Positions 26,165 to 34,827 of a DNA stretch of 64,000 nt are shown here, in pieces. A program made the position numbers and the translations under genes. The first letter of the stretch is position 1, and each line of letters starts with the position of its first letter. Source of the stretch: Nitratireductor aestuarii (GTDB lineage Bacteria > Pseudomonadota > Alphaproteobacteria > Rhizobiales > Rhizobiaceae); NCBI RefSeq assembly GCF_014641695.1, contig NZ_BMIF01000001.1, positions 124,001-188,000 on the forward strand. Direction: 5' to 3'. Below the pieces are notes generated by a model that was given only the letters and a program-made list of their open reading frames with translations, was not told the origin of the DNA and did not search any database.

Positions 26165-26542
26165 TTATTGCCCTGATTCGATCGTGCTCAGCGTCTGCTC
26201 CTGGCTCTCCCGGGCAAGCCGTCGAAGCCGGTCGGCCTCCGACACCGATGCGGCCCGCGGGCCAGACGCCACCCCGCGCTTGGCGGAAAGCTCGTCGATG
26301 AGCTGCTTGCGCTCGTCCGCGCTTATCTGATCCGCTGCCGGCTGGATAGCCACATTGAGGTTCGGATAGTCCCGCACGCCCTGCGTTTGCTGGGTTTGCG
26401 GGGCAGATGATGTGCTGACCGTCTGGGATCGAGGCGCCGCGTCCTCCATATTCATGCTGGAGCACGCCGCCAGCATCGGGCAAAGTGAAGCAGTTATAAG
26501 GGAAATCAGTGAAAACTGTCGTATCCCGGTGGAGTTCTTCAT
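26165..26542 (-). CDS. Small lipoprotein of unknown function
   Basis: A 125-aa secreted lipoprotein. The signal peptide (MKNSTGIRQFSLISLITASL in part) ends in the lipobox LAAC-S, followed by a Ser/Gln/Thr-rich linker and a charged C-terminal helix (ADERKQLIDELSAKRG). I use the ATG at 26542; further in-frame starts upstream at 26560 and 26590 would put extra residues before the signal peptide. It is divergent from phaC with 67 bp between starts, so the promoters overlap. The mature part resembles no domain I know. Confidence 0.75.
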   Translation of the reverse strand: MKNSTGIRQFSLISLITASLCPMLAACSSMNMEDAAPRSQTVSTSSAPQTQQTQGVRDYPNLNVAIQPAADQISADERKQLIDELSAKRGVASGPRAASVSEADRLRRLARESQEQTLSTIESGQ

Positions 26543-26609
26543 ATATTCATCTCTGTTCATAGCCCCGCAGTTGGGTCTAGAGTGACACAAAAAGGACGTT
26601 GAGCGAAGT

Positions 26610-28448
26610 ATGGAAGGCGCACGAGGTAGCGAAAGCGGGAAAGACCCTCAGCATACATCGCTGGACCCTTTTCAGGTGAAAGATCCGAACAAGCTCGCCA
26701 TCAACTTCGCCTATATGCTCGAAGAGGTTGGCAAGGTCGCCGGAACCTGGGCGCGTGCCCGCGAAGACGCTGAACCGGACGCTCCTGTTTCTGGCCCGAT
26801 CTCCGATCTGCTCAATACCTTTCTACAGGTTTCCGAATACTGGCGCGCCGACCAGACCCGCGCAATCGAGGCACAGACCCGCCTGGTCTCCACCTTCCTC
26901 GACATCTGGACGAATTCCATCAAGCAGCTGGGAGGCGAGGACGAAGAGAATCCTGTCCGCTTCGAACCGGCGCGCGGCGACAAGCGCTTCAACGATCCCG
27001 ACTGGGAGCGTCATCCCTTCTTCCGCTTCCTGAAGCAGGTCTATCTCGCGACCGCCCAGTGGGCGGAGGAAATGGTCGAGCAGCCCGACAATGTGGACGA
27101 GGAGCTGAGGCAGAAGGCCCGCTTCTATGTCCGTCTGGTGATGGACGCCGTCTCTCCATCGAACTTTCTCCTTACCAATCCGGTAGTGGTGCGGGAAACG
27201 CTTGCATCGAATGGCGAGAATCTCGTCCGCGGCATGCGCATGCTGGCTGAGGATCTCGCTGCGGGCAGGGGGCAGCTCAGGCTGCGCCAGACCGATGCCA
27301 CCAGGTTTACCGTCGGCAAGAACATAGCCGCGACGCGCGGCAAGGTGGTGGCGCGCAACGACCTGGCCGAGATCATCCAGTACGAGCCGCTGACGCCCAC
27401 GGTCTATAAGCGGCCGCTACTTATCGTGCCGCCATGGATCAACAAGTTCTATGTGCTCGATCTGAGCCCGGAGCGCTCATTCGTCCGCTGGGCGCTGGAG
27501 CATGGCCACACGGTTTTCGTCGTTTCCTGGGTCAATCCGAACGAAAGCCACGCCGAGCACGGCTGGGAAGACTATGCCAGCAAGGGCATCGACTTCGCGC
27601 TGAAGACGGTTGAGGAGTGCACTGGCGAGCGGAAGGCCAATGTCGTGGGCTACTGCATCGGCGGAACGCTTCTTACAGCAAGTCTTGCAGCCATGGCGCA
27701 GGAAGGTGATGACCGCGTTGCCTCGGCGACGTTCATGGCGAGCCAGGTCGACTTCAAATATTCAGGCGACCTCAAGCACTTCGCCACCGAACAGCAGATT
27801 GCAGCCCTTGAGAGCGCGATGCAGGCGAGAGGTTACCTCGACGGCCTGACCATGGCGAACGTCTTCAACATGCTGCGCTCGCGCGATCTGATCTGGCCCT
27901 ATGTGGTCAACAATTATATGCGCGGGAAGGAGCCGATGCCGTTCGATCTGCTCTACTGGAATTCCGATTCCACGCGGATGACGCCTGCGAACCATGTCTA
28001 TTATCTGCGCACCTTCTACCTGAACAACGATCTGGCCGAGGGCAGGGCGACGTTGCGCGGCAAGCGCCTGTCGCTCGCCGACATCAAGCTGCCCGTCTAT
28101 CTGATCTCGGCCGCGGAAGATCACATCTCGCCTGCAAGGTCCGTCTTCGAAGGTGCCCGGCTCTTCGGCGGTCCCGTGGAGTTTGTCATGGGCGGCTCCG
28201 GCCATATCGCCGGCATCATCAACCCACCCCACGCCAACAAGTATGAGTTCCGCACAGGTGGCGTGACGGGAGGGGAGACCTTCGAGCAATGGCGCGCGAC
28301 CGCCAATGTGACGCCTGGTTCGTGGTGGCCGCACTGGCAGTCCTGGCTCGCTGCTCAAGATGAGGAAAGAGTAGCTGCGCGGACTTTGGATCCGCACAAA
28401 ACCTATCTCGGAGATGCACCCGGAACCTATGTTCTGGCGCGCGACTGA
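26610..28448 (+). CDS. phaC: Class I poly(3-hydroxyalkanoate) synthase PhaC
   Basis: Polymerises (R)-3-hydroxyacyl-CoA into PHA granules for carbon storage. The 612-aa length and the motifs fit class I: PhaC N-terminal domain with FNDPDWERHPFF, the modified lipase box GYCIGG holding the catalytic Cys, Asp in SAAEDHISP and His in GGSGHIAGIINPP. No phaAB or phasin gene is adjacent. It is divergent from the lipoprotein gene. 162 bp without a clear terminator separate it from the next gene. Confidence 0.96.
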   Translation: MEGARGSESGKDPQHTSLDPFQVKDPNKLAINFAYMLEEVGKVAGTWARAREDAEPDAPVSGPISDLLNTFLQVSEYWRADQTRAIEAQTRLVSTFLDIWTNSIKQLGGEDEENPVRFEPARGDKRFNDPDWERHPFFRFLKQVYLATAQWAEEMVEQPDNVDEELRQKARFYVRLVMDAVSPSNFLLTNPVVVRETLASNGENLVRGMRMLAEDLAAGRGQLRLRQTDATRFTVGKNIAATRGKVVARNDLAEIIQYEPLTPTVYKRPLLIVPPWINKFYVLDLSPERSFVRWALEHGHTVFVVSWVNPNESHAEHGWEDYASKGIDFALKTVEECTGERKANVVGYCIGGTLLTASLAAMAQEGDDRVASATFMASQVDFKYSGDLKHFATEQQIAALESAMQARGYLDGLTMANVFNMLRSRDLIWPYVVNNYMRGKEPMPFDLLYWNSDSTRMTPANHVYYLRTFYLNNDLAEGRATLRGKRLSLADIKLPVYLISAAEDHISPARSVFEGARLFGGPVEFVMGGSGHIAGIINPPHANKYEFRTGGVTGGETFEQWRATANVTPGSWWPHWQSWLAAQDEERVAARTLDPHKTYLGDAPGTYVLARD

Positions 28449-28610
28449 GCCTTCGGAAACACTGGAATATAATTGATCATATCATAACCAATTGCCAAAT
28501 AAGCGGCTTTTGGGTACCAGTTCTTGATTGCTTGATTTGGGCAGTTGTATTTCCGTTTGTTTGCGGCAGAGGTTTTTCCTGCTGCCTACGGTTTCCGAGG
28601 GGTATGATTA

Positions 28611-29759
28611 TTGTTTTTGGATGAACCGGCACGTGCCGGCCAACGGAACAATAGCAAGCAGGTTTCCCGGCGCGTCTTGAGCGTTGTCTTTGCTTGTGGT
28701 CTGACCGCTTCCTGTTCGACAGCATCTGATTTCGGGACGGCCATGGGTTTCACTGAACTCGCCCGCGCTGTCCGTGCCGATCAGAATACAGATGGTGGGA
28801 CGGATGCTGCCCGCGCTCCGGCGGGAGAAGCTGTCGCAGCCACGTCCACTCAATCTGCTGCCCCTGAGGTCGTGGCCGTTGCCGAACCGCCCGTGCGACC
28901 CGAGGCACGAATTCCGGAAGCCGCCGAAGCGCCAGTGGCAGCTCCTGCAGTGGAAGCAGCTGTCGCTGCGGCTGAGGATCGTCCGAGCGAATCTCCAGTA
29001 GCCGCAGAGACAGAAGCAAATCCAGAACAGAAGCGGGGGTTCTTCGCCTCGCTGTTTGGCCGATCTGACGAGCCGAAGAGCGATTCGACAGACAACGCAG
29101 ACGCTGAGCCCAAGTCTCAAGAGAAAAGCGAGCCCAGACTGGCCGCCAAACCTGCTGAGCAGCCGGTAGCCCAGCCGGTCAAGCTCACGTCTTTCAGCTT
29201 TGAATCACCGGCTCCGGTCGAGAAGAAGATCATCATCGATTCGTCATCGGTGGCGAGCGCCTACACGGCAAACGCACTGCCGGGCGTGCGCGCCAGCAGC
29301 GAGCTCTTCGACATCGTCCGCAAATCCGGTGGATCGGATGACAGCGACGTGGATCTCTATGAGGAGGAGGGCAGCTATCAGGTTGCCTCGGCCACTGGTC
29401 TTGCCCGCCTGGCGCCTCACGGTCTGCTGAGGCAGCGGCCGGATGTTAATACCTCCTGCTTCAAGCCCGGGCTCGTCCGCATTCTCAAGACGATTGAGCG
29501 CCACTACGGCAAACCGGTCCTCGTAACCTCGGGCTATCGCAGCCCTGCACACAACCGCCGGGTCCGCGGTGCACGCAAGTCCGCGCACATGGATTGTGCT
29601 GCAGCGGATATTCAGGTTGCGGGCGTAAGCCGTTGGGAACTGGCGCGATTTGCCCGCTCACTGCCGGGTCGTGGTGGAGTGGGAACCTACTGCCACACGG
29701 CTTCGGTGCATGTGGATGTCGGCGCCGAACGAGACTGGAATTGGCGCTGCCGAAGGTAA
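28611..29759 (+). CDS. YcbK-like M15 family peptidase with long low-complexity N-terminus
   Basis: A 382-aa exported protein. The C-terminal 110 residues form a DUF882/peptidase M15 domain: VTSGYRSPAHNRRVRGA, SAHMDCAAADIQV (first His and Asp ligands) and ASVHVDVG (last His). Such proteins act on peptidoglycan side chains in the periplasm. Residues 25..190 are a low-complexity Ala/Pro/Glu region. The N-terminus has a short hydrophobic stretch ending TASCS, possibly a lipobox. The start is uncertain: TTG at 28611 is the longest, and a TTG further in (SVVFACGLTASCS) is an alternative. It ends 80 bp before the first tRNA-Glu. Confidence 0.82.
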   Translation: MFLDEPARAGQRNNSKQVSRRVLSVVFACGLTASCSTASDFGTAMGFTELARAVRADQNTDGGTDAARAPAGEAVAATSTQSAAPEVVAVAEPPVRPEARIPEAAEAPVAAPAVEAAVAAAEDRPSESPVAAETEANPEQKRGFFASLFGRSDEPKSDSTDNADAEPKSQEKSEPRLAAKPAEQPVAQPVKLTSFSFESPAPVEKKIIIDSSSVASAYTANALPGVRASSELFDIVRKSGGSDDSDVDLYEEEGSYQVASATGLARLAPHGLLRQRPDVNTSCFKPGLVRILKTIERHYGKPVLVTSGYRSPAHNRRVRGARKSAHMDCAAADIQVAGVSRWELARFARSLPGRGGVGTYCHTASVHVDVGAERDWNWRCRR

Positions 29760-29795
29760 CTTAACAAAAAAAATTGGCAGACGGCAAAAACGGGC

Positions 29796-29824
29796 TTGCC
29801 GACTGAAAACAAGCCACCTATAAG
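29796..29824 (+). promoter_or_regulatory. Sigma-70-type promoter of the first tRNA-Glu
   Basis: TTGCCG (29796..29801) and TATAAG (29819..29824) are separated by 17 bp and lie 15 bp before the tRNA. The same arrangement precedes the second copy, which supports the assignment. Confidence 0.7.
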
Positions 29825-29839
29825 CGCCACATCTTGAGC

Positions 29840-29914
29840 GCGCCCATCGTCTAGCGGTTAGGACAGCGCCCTTTCACGGCGCAGACAGGGGTTCGATTCC
29901 CCTTGGGCGTACCA
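29840..29914 (+). tRNA. tRNA-Glu (anticodon UUC), copy 1
   Basis: A 75-nt cloverleaf. Acceptor GCGCCCA pairs with TGGGCGT (one G-U), anticodon stem GCGCC/GGCGC encloses the loop CTTTCAC with anticodon TTC, the T-arm contains GGTTCGATTCC, and the CCA end is encoded. It has its own promoter and is duplicated 252 bp downstream. Confidence 0.97.
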
Positions 29915-30047
29915 AGATTTTTCCCCCAGAAATCATCGGTATGCAGTTCAAGACAGACTTGTCGGTTCTGTGCAAGCTACCTCAGCACGTCGTCAAGCGA
30001 CACATTGTCCAAATCGTGGAAGATGATGTTTCCGGCTTGGCGGGGGC

Positions 30048-30076
30048 TTGCCGACTCAAAACAAGCCACCTATAAG
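30048..30076 (+). promoter_or_regulatory. Sigma-70-type promoter of the second tRNA-Glu
   Basis: TTGCCG (30048..30053), a 17-bp spacer and TATAAG (30071..30076), the same hexamers as upstream of copy 1 with one spacer change. It lies 15 bp before the tRNA. Confidence 0.7.
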
Positions 30077-30091
30077 CGCCACATCTTGAAC

Positions 30092-30166
30092 GCGCCCATC
30101 GTCTAGCGGTTAGGACAGCGCCCTTTCACGGCGCAGACAGGGGTTCGATTCCCCTTGGGCGTACCA
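30092..30166 (+). tRNA. tRNA-Glu (anticodon UUC), copy 2
   Basis: Identical in all 75 bases to the copy at 29840, including the encoded CCA. It keeps its own promoter, so both genes should be transcribed separately. Confidence 0.97.
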
Positions 30167-30494
30167 AGATATTTTCCTTAAAATCAAGTAGTTACCAGCT
30201 GTTCTACGACAGTTTCCTGAACGTCGTCTGGCCTCTCTCGCTCGGAACACCTGCGCTCTGGCACCGTGTTTGTTGTTGCAGTCAGGAACCCTTGTCTCTC
30301 AGGCGCATTCATGCGCGAGCGCACCTGACAGGTGCGGCTTGCCAGCACCTCTTGAAGGATCAAATCGGTTCGAATCTATTCAATCGATTCAGTCAGTTAA
30401 TCCCGGTCTGGCACCCCTTGCCCTGTCACATTAACGCTGCCAGAAGAGGGTAAATCCAGCAGAAAGCTGGAAAATCCATACAGTGGAGACGAAG
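30167..30494 (+). other. Non-coding stretch between tRNA-Glu and glpX
   Basis: No gene is visible in these 328 bp. They contain two adjacent dyads, GCGCAT/ATGCGC (30303..30316) and CGCACCTG/CAGGTGCG (30320..30336), and a repeated TCTGGCACC. The last 15 bp carry the glpX ribosome site GGAG. The dyads could be regulator sites or part of a leader RNA; nothing shows which. Confidence 0.4.
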
Positions 30495-31481
30495 ATGACC
30501 ATTATGCCGAAGGCGCCGACCGCCGGGCTCGACCGTATCCTCACGCTTGAACTGGTTCGCGTGACCGAGAGGGCCGCCGTGGCTGCAGCAAGGCTGCGCG
30601 GACGCGGCAACGAGAACGACGCCGACCAGGCTGCCGTCGATGCGATGCGTTCGGAACTGAACTGCCTGCCGATCCGCGGCACTGTGGTGATCGGCGAGGG
30701 CGAGCGCGATGAAGCCCCGATGCTTTACATCGGTGAAGAGGTTGGTCTGGGCGAGGGGCCGGAAGTGGACATCGCGCTTGATCCGCTCGAAGGCACCACC
30801 ATCTGCGCGAAGAACCTGCCGAATTCGCTGGCCGTGATCGCCATTGCTGAGCGCGGCAGCCTGCTCTACGCACCGGACGTCTACATGGAGAAGATCGCGG
30901 TCGGCCCGGGCTATCCGGCTGGCATCGTGAGCCTTGATGCGCCAGCTGCGGAAAACATCAACAACCTGGCCAAGGCCAAGGGCGTGCCGGTTTCCGAAAT
31001 CACCGCCTGCATCCTCGACCGACCGCGCCATGCCCGCCTGATCGAGGAAGTGCGTGCGACCGGTGCCTCCATCCGCCTCATCGGCGACGGCGACGTTGCC
31101 GGCGTGATCCACACGACCGACCCGGACAACACCGGCATCGACATCTACATGGGCATCGGCGGTGCGCCCGAGGGCGTTCTGGCGGCTGCGGCTCTGCGCT
31201 GCATCGGCGGCCAGATGCAGGGCCGTCTTGAGCTGAACACGGAAGAGAAGATCGCCCGTGCAGCCAAGATGGGCATCAACGATCCCAAGAAGATCTACAC
31301 CATGGAAGAGATGGCGCAGGGCGACGTGCTCTTTGCCGCAACCGGAGTGACCGACGGCAACATGCTCTCGGGCGTGAAGTTCGCGCGCGACTACATCGAG
31401 ACCCACACGATCGTCATGCGTTCGTCCTCCAAAACGGTCCGCGAGATCAAGGCACGTCACCAGGATCTGGAAAAGTTCTGA
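30495..31481 (+). CDS. glpX: Class II fructose-1,6-bisphosphatase GlpX
   Basis: Hydrolyses fructose 1,6-bisphosphate to fructose 6-phosphate in gluconeogenesis. The 328-aa protein has the class II signatures GEGERDEAPMLYIGEE, ALDPLEGTT and GIGGAPEGVLAAAALR. I use the ATG at 30495, which has GGAG six bases upstream; a GTG at 30483 in the same frame would add four residues. The hom / glpX / recJ gene neighbourhood is common in Rhizobiales. Confidence 0.96.
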   Translation: MTIMPKAPTAGLDRILTLELVRVTERAAVAAARLRGRGNENDADQAAVDAMRSELNCLPIRGTVVIGEGERDEAPMLYIGEEVGLGEGPEVDIALDPLEGTTICAKNLPNSLAVIAIAERGSLLYAPDVYMEKIAVGPGYPAGIVSLDAPAAENINNLAKAKGVPVSEITACILDRPRHARLIEEVRATGASIRLIGDGDVAGVIHTTDPDNTGIDIYMGIGGAPEGVLAAAALRCIGGQMQGRLELNTEEKIARAAKMGINDPKKIYTMEEMAQGDVLFAATGVTDGNMLSGVKFARDYIETHTIVMRSSSKTVREIKARHQDLEKF

Positions 31482-31506
31482 TTTCTTTTCCTTCCAGGCT
31501 TGCAAA

Positions 31507-31546
31507 CTTCTATCATCCGGTCCTTCAAGGGATCGGATGATAGAAG
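31507..31546 (+). promoter_or_regulatory. 13-bp perfect stem-loop covering the recJ start codon
   Basis: CTTCTATCATCCG (31507..31519) is perfectly complementary to CGGATGATAGAAG (31534..31546), with a 14-base loop. The right arm contains the recJ ATG at 31537. There is no T-run, so it is a poor Rho-independent terminator; in mRNA it would hide the recJ start unless unfolded. Function is inference. Confidence 0.6.
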
Positions 31547-33342
31547 CGAGACAAAACTTGGACGGCGAAAAGCGCTACTTTCTCGATGTACGGAAATCTG
31601 CACGGGGAATGGCGTGGGAGCACAGGCTCAGCCTGCGCGGGGAAAACACGGCTCTGGCCATAGCGCAAAGCTATGGGATGCCTGACATCGTGGCCCGTGT
31701 CCTGGCTGGCCGCGGCATTGAACTGGAAGAAGCAAAGCGCTTCCTCGACCCGACCATCCGGGACCTTCTGCCCGATCCCCTGACACTCACCGACATGGAA
31801 GCTGCGGGCGACCGCATTGTGCAGGCGATTCTGCGCAAGGAGCGAGTCGCAGTCTTCGGTGACTATGACGTCGACGGCGCTGTTTCCTCGGCTCTCCTGA
31901 AGATTTTCCTCCGCCACTATGGCGTCGAGGCTGACGTCTACATTCCAGACCGCATCTTCGAAGGCTACGGCCCGAACCCCGCTGCCATGCGCGAGCTTGT
32001 ACAACGCGGCGCCAGGCTCATCATCACGGCGGACTGCGGCACCAACAGCGCTCCCTCGATTGCTGCCGGGCGCGAAGCGGGCGCCGATGTGGTTGTGCTC
32101 GATCACCATCAGGTGGGTGGACCGCTTCCCGACGTGCCGGTCGTCAATCCGAACCGCGAGGATGATCTTTCAGGGCAGGGGCATCTCTGCGCGGCGGGCG
32201 TCGTCTTCCTGACGCTTGTTCAGGTCGCGCGTGTCCTTCGCCAGCGTCTGCCGGGAACCCCGCAGCCCGATCTTCTCTCGATGCTCGATCTGGTGGCGCT
32301 CGCCACGGTCTGTGACGTCGTGCCATTGATCGGCGTGAACCGAGCCTTCGTCGTGAAGGGCTTGATGGCCGCCCGCCAGATGCGGCGGCCGGGATTGGCT
32401 GCACTGGCCCGTGTTTCGCGCATCGGCGAGCCGCTCAATTGCTACCACCTGGGCTTTCTGCTTGGACCGCGCATCAATGCGGGCGGTCGCATTGGCAACG
32501 CCGCGCTGGGCAGCACTCTGCTTGCGGCAACTGCGCCCGAAGAAGCGGATACGATCGCAGAGACGCTCGACCGGCTGAACCTTGAACGGCAGGCGATGGA
32601 AGCAGAGATGCTCGCGCAGGCCCGCGCCGAAGCCGATGCCGAGCTACTGAGGGGCGAAGGTCCCGCCGTGCTCGTCACCGCGAGCGACAGATGGCATCCA
32701 GGCATCGTCGGCCTCATCGCCGCGCGGCTGAAGGAGCATGCCCGCCGTCCGGCCTTCGCTATCCACTTCGATGTGAATGGCGTCGGCACCGGTTCTGGGC
32801 GTTCGATTCCGGGCTTCGACCTCGGTCGCATGGTGCGGGCTGCGGTGGACCAGGGGCTTCTGGTCAAGGGCGGTGGCCACGCGATGGCTGCCGGCATCAC
32901 CGTAGAACGCGCCAAGCTCGGTGAACTCCGTGGCTTTTTTGAAGAACGCGCTGGCGTGGAAGTTCGTAACCTCCGCAGCAGCGAAAGCCTGAAGATCGAT
33001 GCTGCCCTTTCCGCTGATGGTGCGAACTTCAGTCTGCTCGATGCACTGGAGGCTGCCGGCCCCTACGGCTCGGGCCATGCATCGCCCATGTTGGTCCTGC
33101 CACGCCACAAGCTTGCCGACGCCAAGGTGGTGGGGAACGGCCATATCCGCGCCGAGCTGCGCAGCATGACAGGCGCACGACTTCAGGGCATGGCCTTCCG
33201 CGCTGCCGAGTCAGATCTGGGCCAGTTCCTGATGGCCAATCGGGGCCGTGAGATCCACGTGGCCGGCGGGCTGTCGTCAAACTTCTGGAATGGTTCGAAG
33301 TCGATCCAGTTCAAGATCACGGACGCTGCGGCAAGCCGCTAA
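31537..33342 (+). CDS. recJ: Single-stranded-DNA-specific exonuclease RecJ
   Basis: A 5'-3' single-strand exonuclease in recombination and mismatch repair. The 601-aa protein has the DHH phosphoesterase motifs GDYDVDGAVSSALL, ITADCGTNS and VLDHHQ, then a DHHA1 domain with GRSIPGFDLG and GGGHAMAAG, and an OB-fold tail. The N-terminal sequence RYFLDVRKSARG...ALAIAQ is family-like, so the start must be at or near the ATG at 31537, inside the stem-loop described above. The stop overlaps that of the convergent patatin gene by 4 bp. Confidence 0.95.
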   Translation: MIEARQNLDGEKRYFLDVRKSARGMAWEHRLSLRGENTALAIAQSYGMPDIVARVLAGRGIELEEAKRFLDPTIRDLLPDPLTLTDMEAAGDRIVQAILRKERVAVFGDYDVDGAVSSALLKIFLRHYGVEADVYIPDRIFEGYGPNPAAMRELVQRGARLIITADCGTNSAPSIAAGREAGADVVVLDHHQVGGPLPDVPVVNPNREDDLSGQGHLCAAGVVFLTLVQVARVLRQRLPGTPQPDLLSMLDLVALATVCDVVPLIGVNRAFVVKGLMAARQMRRPGLAALARVSRIGEPLNCYHLGFLLGPRINAGGRIGNAALGSTLLAATAPEEADTIAETLDRLNLERQAMEAEMLAQARAEADAELLRGEGPAVLVTASDRWHPGIVGLIAARLKEHARRPAFAIHFDVNGVGTGSGRSIPGFDLGRMVRAAVDQGLLVKGGGHAMAAGITVERAKLGELRGFFEERAGVEVRNLRSSESLKIDAALSADGANFSLLDALEAAGPYGSGHASPMLVLPRHKLADAKVVGNGHIRAELRSMTGARLQGMAFRAAESDLGQFLMANRGREIHVAGGLSSNFWNGSKSIQFKITDAAASR

Positions 33343-34331
33343 TCTTTCAGCAGCTGGAGCATATCCTTGATCTCGGTGGCGTGTGCTTTGCCCGCCTGGT
33401 AGCCGACTTCAATAGCCTCTGCCGCCCGGTGAAACTCCGCAAGACCCAGATTGCCGAGCTTCAGCTGCAGCGTCAGGTCCGGAGGATCCCCCGCGAGCCG
33501 TGCCCGCGAGATGCGATCCTGAATGATGTTGAAGGATTCGATCATCACGCCCAGGAGGCCGATGGGCTTGTCCGGCAGGTGCGAACCCCGGTGCACAACC
33601 AGCGGATGAGGGGGCGCGGCTGTCTCACCCTCCGGCGTTTCCGGCAGTTCTTCGAGGTCAGCGGCATGGCGGATGACCGCCGCGCGCCCGAAGATGTGGT
33701 TGCTGAGGTTCACCGCCACCACCACCTGCTGCTCATAGGCGCGGCACACGGAAACCGGCACCGGATTGACCAGCGCTCCATCGACCAGAACGCGGCCGTT
33801 GCAGACGACCGGAGAGAACACGCCGGGCAGGGCATAGGAGGCCCGGATGGCAGTGACGAGCGAACCGCTGTGGAGCCAGATTTCGTGGCCGGTGCGCAGC
33901 TCTGCTGCGACACACACGAAGGGCTTGGGCAGGTCCTCGATCTTCAGACCTTCCAGATGCTCGCGCATCCGGTTGCTGAGCCTCATGCCAGCCAGAAGGC
34001 CGCTGCCTGAGAAATTGAAGTCCAGCAGTCCGAAGATGCGACGCTTGGTGAGCGACAGCGCAAATTCTTCGAGTTCCGGCAACTTACCGGCCAGATAGCA
34101 GCCGCCAACCAACGCACCAATCGAGGTGCCGGCAATCATGTCGATGGGAATTTCAGCTTCGTCGAAGGCCTTGAGGATGCCGATGTGGGCCCAGCCGCGC
34201 GCCGCTCCGCCGCCAAGAGCCAGGGCAATGCCCGGTGTCGTTCGCTCGATGGTCTCGGATGGAGGTGGTTCCTGCGAACCGATGCGAATGCTTTTCCAGT
34301 TGCTGCCTAGCGGCGACGTCCATTTCGGCAT
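33339..34331 (-). CDS. Patatin-like phospholipase (RssA/NTE type)
   Basis: A 330-aa serine hydrolase. It has the oxyanion loop LGGGAARGWAHIG, nucleophile elbow GTSIG and the Asp of the dyad in VDGALVNPVPV, the patatin catalytic set. There is no signal peptide; the first 35 residues are a polar lead. The C-terminal part contains IQDRISRARLAGDPPDL, typical of bacterial RssA-like proteins. Probable lysophospholipase or esterase on membrane lipids. Convergent with recJ (stops overlap) and 80 bp beyond the hisI stop on the same strand. Confidence 0.9.
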   Translation of the reverse strand: MPKWTSPLGSNWKSIRIGSQEPPPSETIERTTPGIALALGGGAARGWAHIGILKAFDEAEIPIDMIAGTSIGALVGGCYLAGKLPELEEFALSLTKRRIFGLLDFNFSGSGLLAGMRLSNRMREHLEGLKIEDLPKPFVCVAAELRTGHEIWLHSGSLVTAIRASYALPGVFSPVVCNGRVLVDGALVNPVPVSVCRAYEQQVVVAVNLSNHIFGRAAVIRHAADLEELPETPEGETAAPPHPLVVHRGSHLPDKPIGLLGVMIESFNIIQDRISRARLAGDPPDLTLQLKLGNLGLAEFHRAAEAIEVGYQAGKAHATEIKDMLQLLKD

Positions 34332-34411
34332 TCATCCTCTCCTCGACACCCGGTGGAAGTATCGCTCCGCCGGGATGTCAAAAGTGTGGAGGCATTAACG
34401 CCAACAGGCAA

Positions 34412-34825
34412 TCAGTCTTGCAACACAAGAACTGCCTTGTCGCCTTCAAGCACGACGTTGCGGTAGAAACAGGAGCGGCGGCCGGTGTGGCAGGTGGCAT
34501 TGTCGCCAGCCACGCGCACGGAAAGCTCGATGGCGTCCTGATCGCAGTCGGTGCTGATACGCACCACATGCTGCACGTTGCCTGAGGTCTCGCCCTTCTT
34601 CCAGAGCTGCTTGCGCGAGCGCGACCAGTAGTGCGCGATGCCCGTCTTGAGCGTCAGCGATAGCGCCTCTTCGTTCATATGCGCGACCATGAGCAGGGTG
34701 CGGTCATCCGCATCTGTCACGACGGCCGTGATCAGCCCCTTGTCGTCGAACTTGGGCGTGAAGAGAGAACCCTCCTCGAGCGCGTGCTTGTCTGCCGGAG
34801 GAGGGGGAAAGAGCGTGTCTGTCAT
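34412..34825 (-). CDS. hisI: Phosphoribosyl-AMP cyclohydrolase
   Basis: Opens the purine ring of phosphoribosyl-AMP, the third step of histidine synthesis. The 137-aa stand-alone enzyme (no HisE fusion) has [17 protein letters not shown], the metal site DCDQDA and [11 protein letters not shown]. The ATG at 34825 is chosen because it follows the folE stop by 2 bp; the longer frame to 34960 lies inside folE. Co-transcribed with folE. Confidence 0.95.
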   Translation of the reverse strand: MTDTLFPPPPADKHALEEGSLFTPKFDDKGLITAVVTDADDRTLLMVAHMNEEALSLTLKTGIAHYWSRSRKQLWKKGETSGNVQHVVRISTDCDQDAIELSVRVAGDNATCHTGRRSCFYRNVVLEGDKAVLVLQD

Positions 34826-34827
34826 GC

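Larger units (their letters stand above)
29793..30171 (+). repeat. Tandem duplication of promoter plus tRNA-Glu (252-bp period)
   Basis: Bases 29793..29919 and 30045..30171 are nearly identical: the only changes I see are GACTGAAAAC to GACTCAAAAC in the promoter spacer and CTTGAGCG to CTTGAACG in the leader. Each unit includes its promoter, leader and full tRNA. About 125 bp of unrelated sequence separates the units. Confidence 0.85.

Noticed and set aside
29941-30075. 44-codon open frame between the tRNA-Glu copies
   Set aside because: It has no ribosome site, no recognisable sequence and runs into the promoter of the second tRNA.
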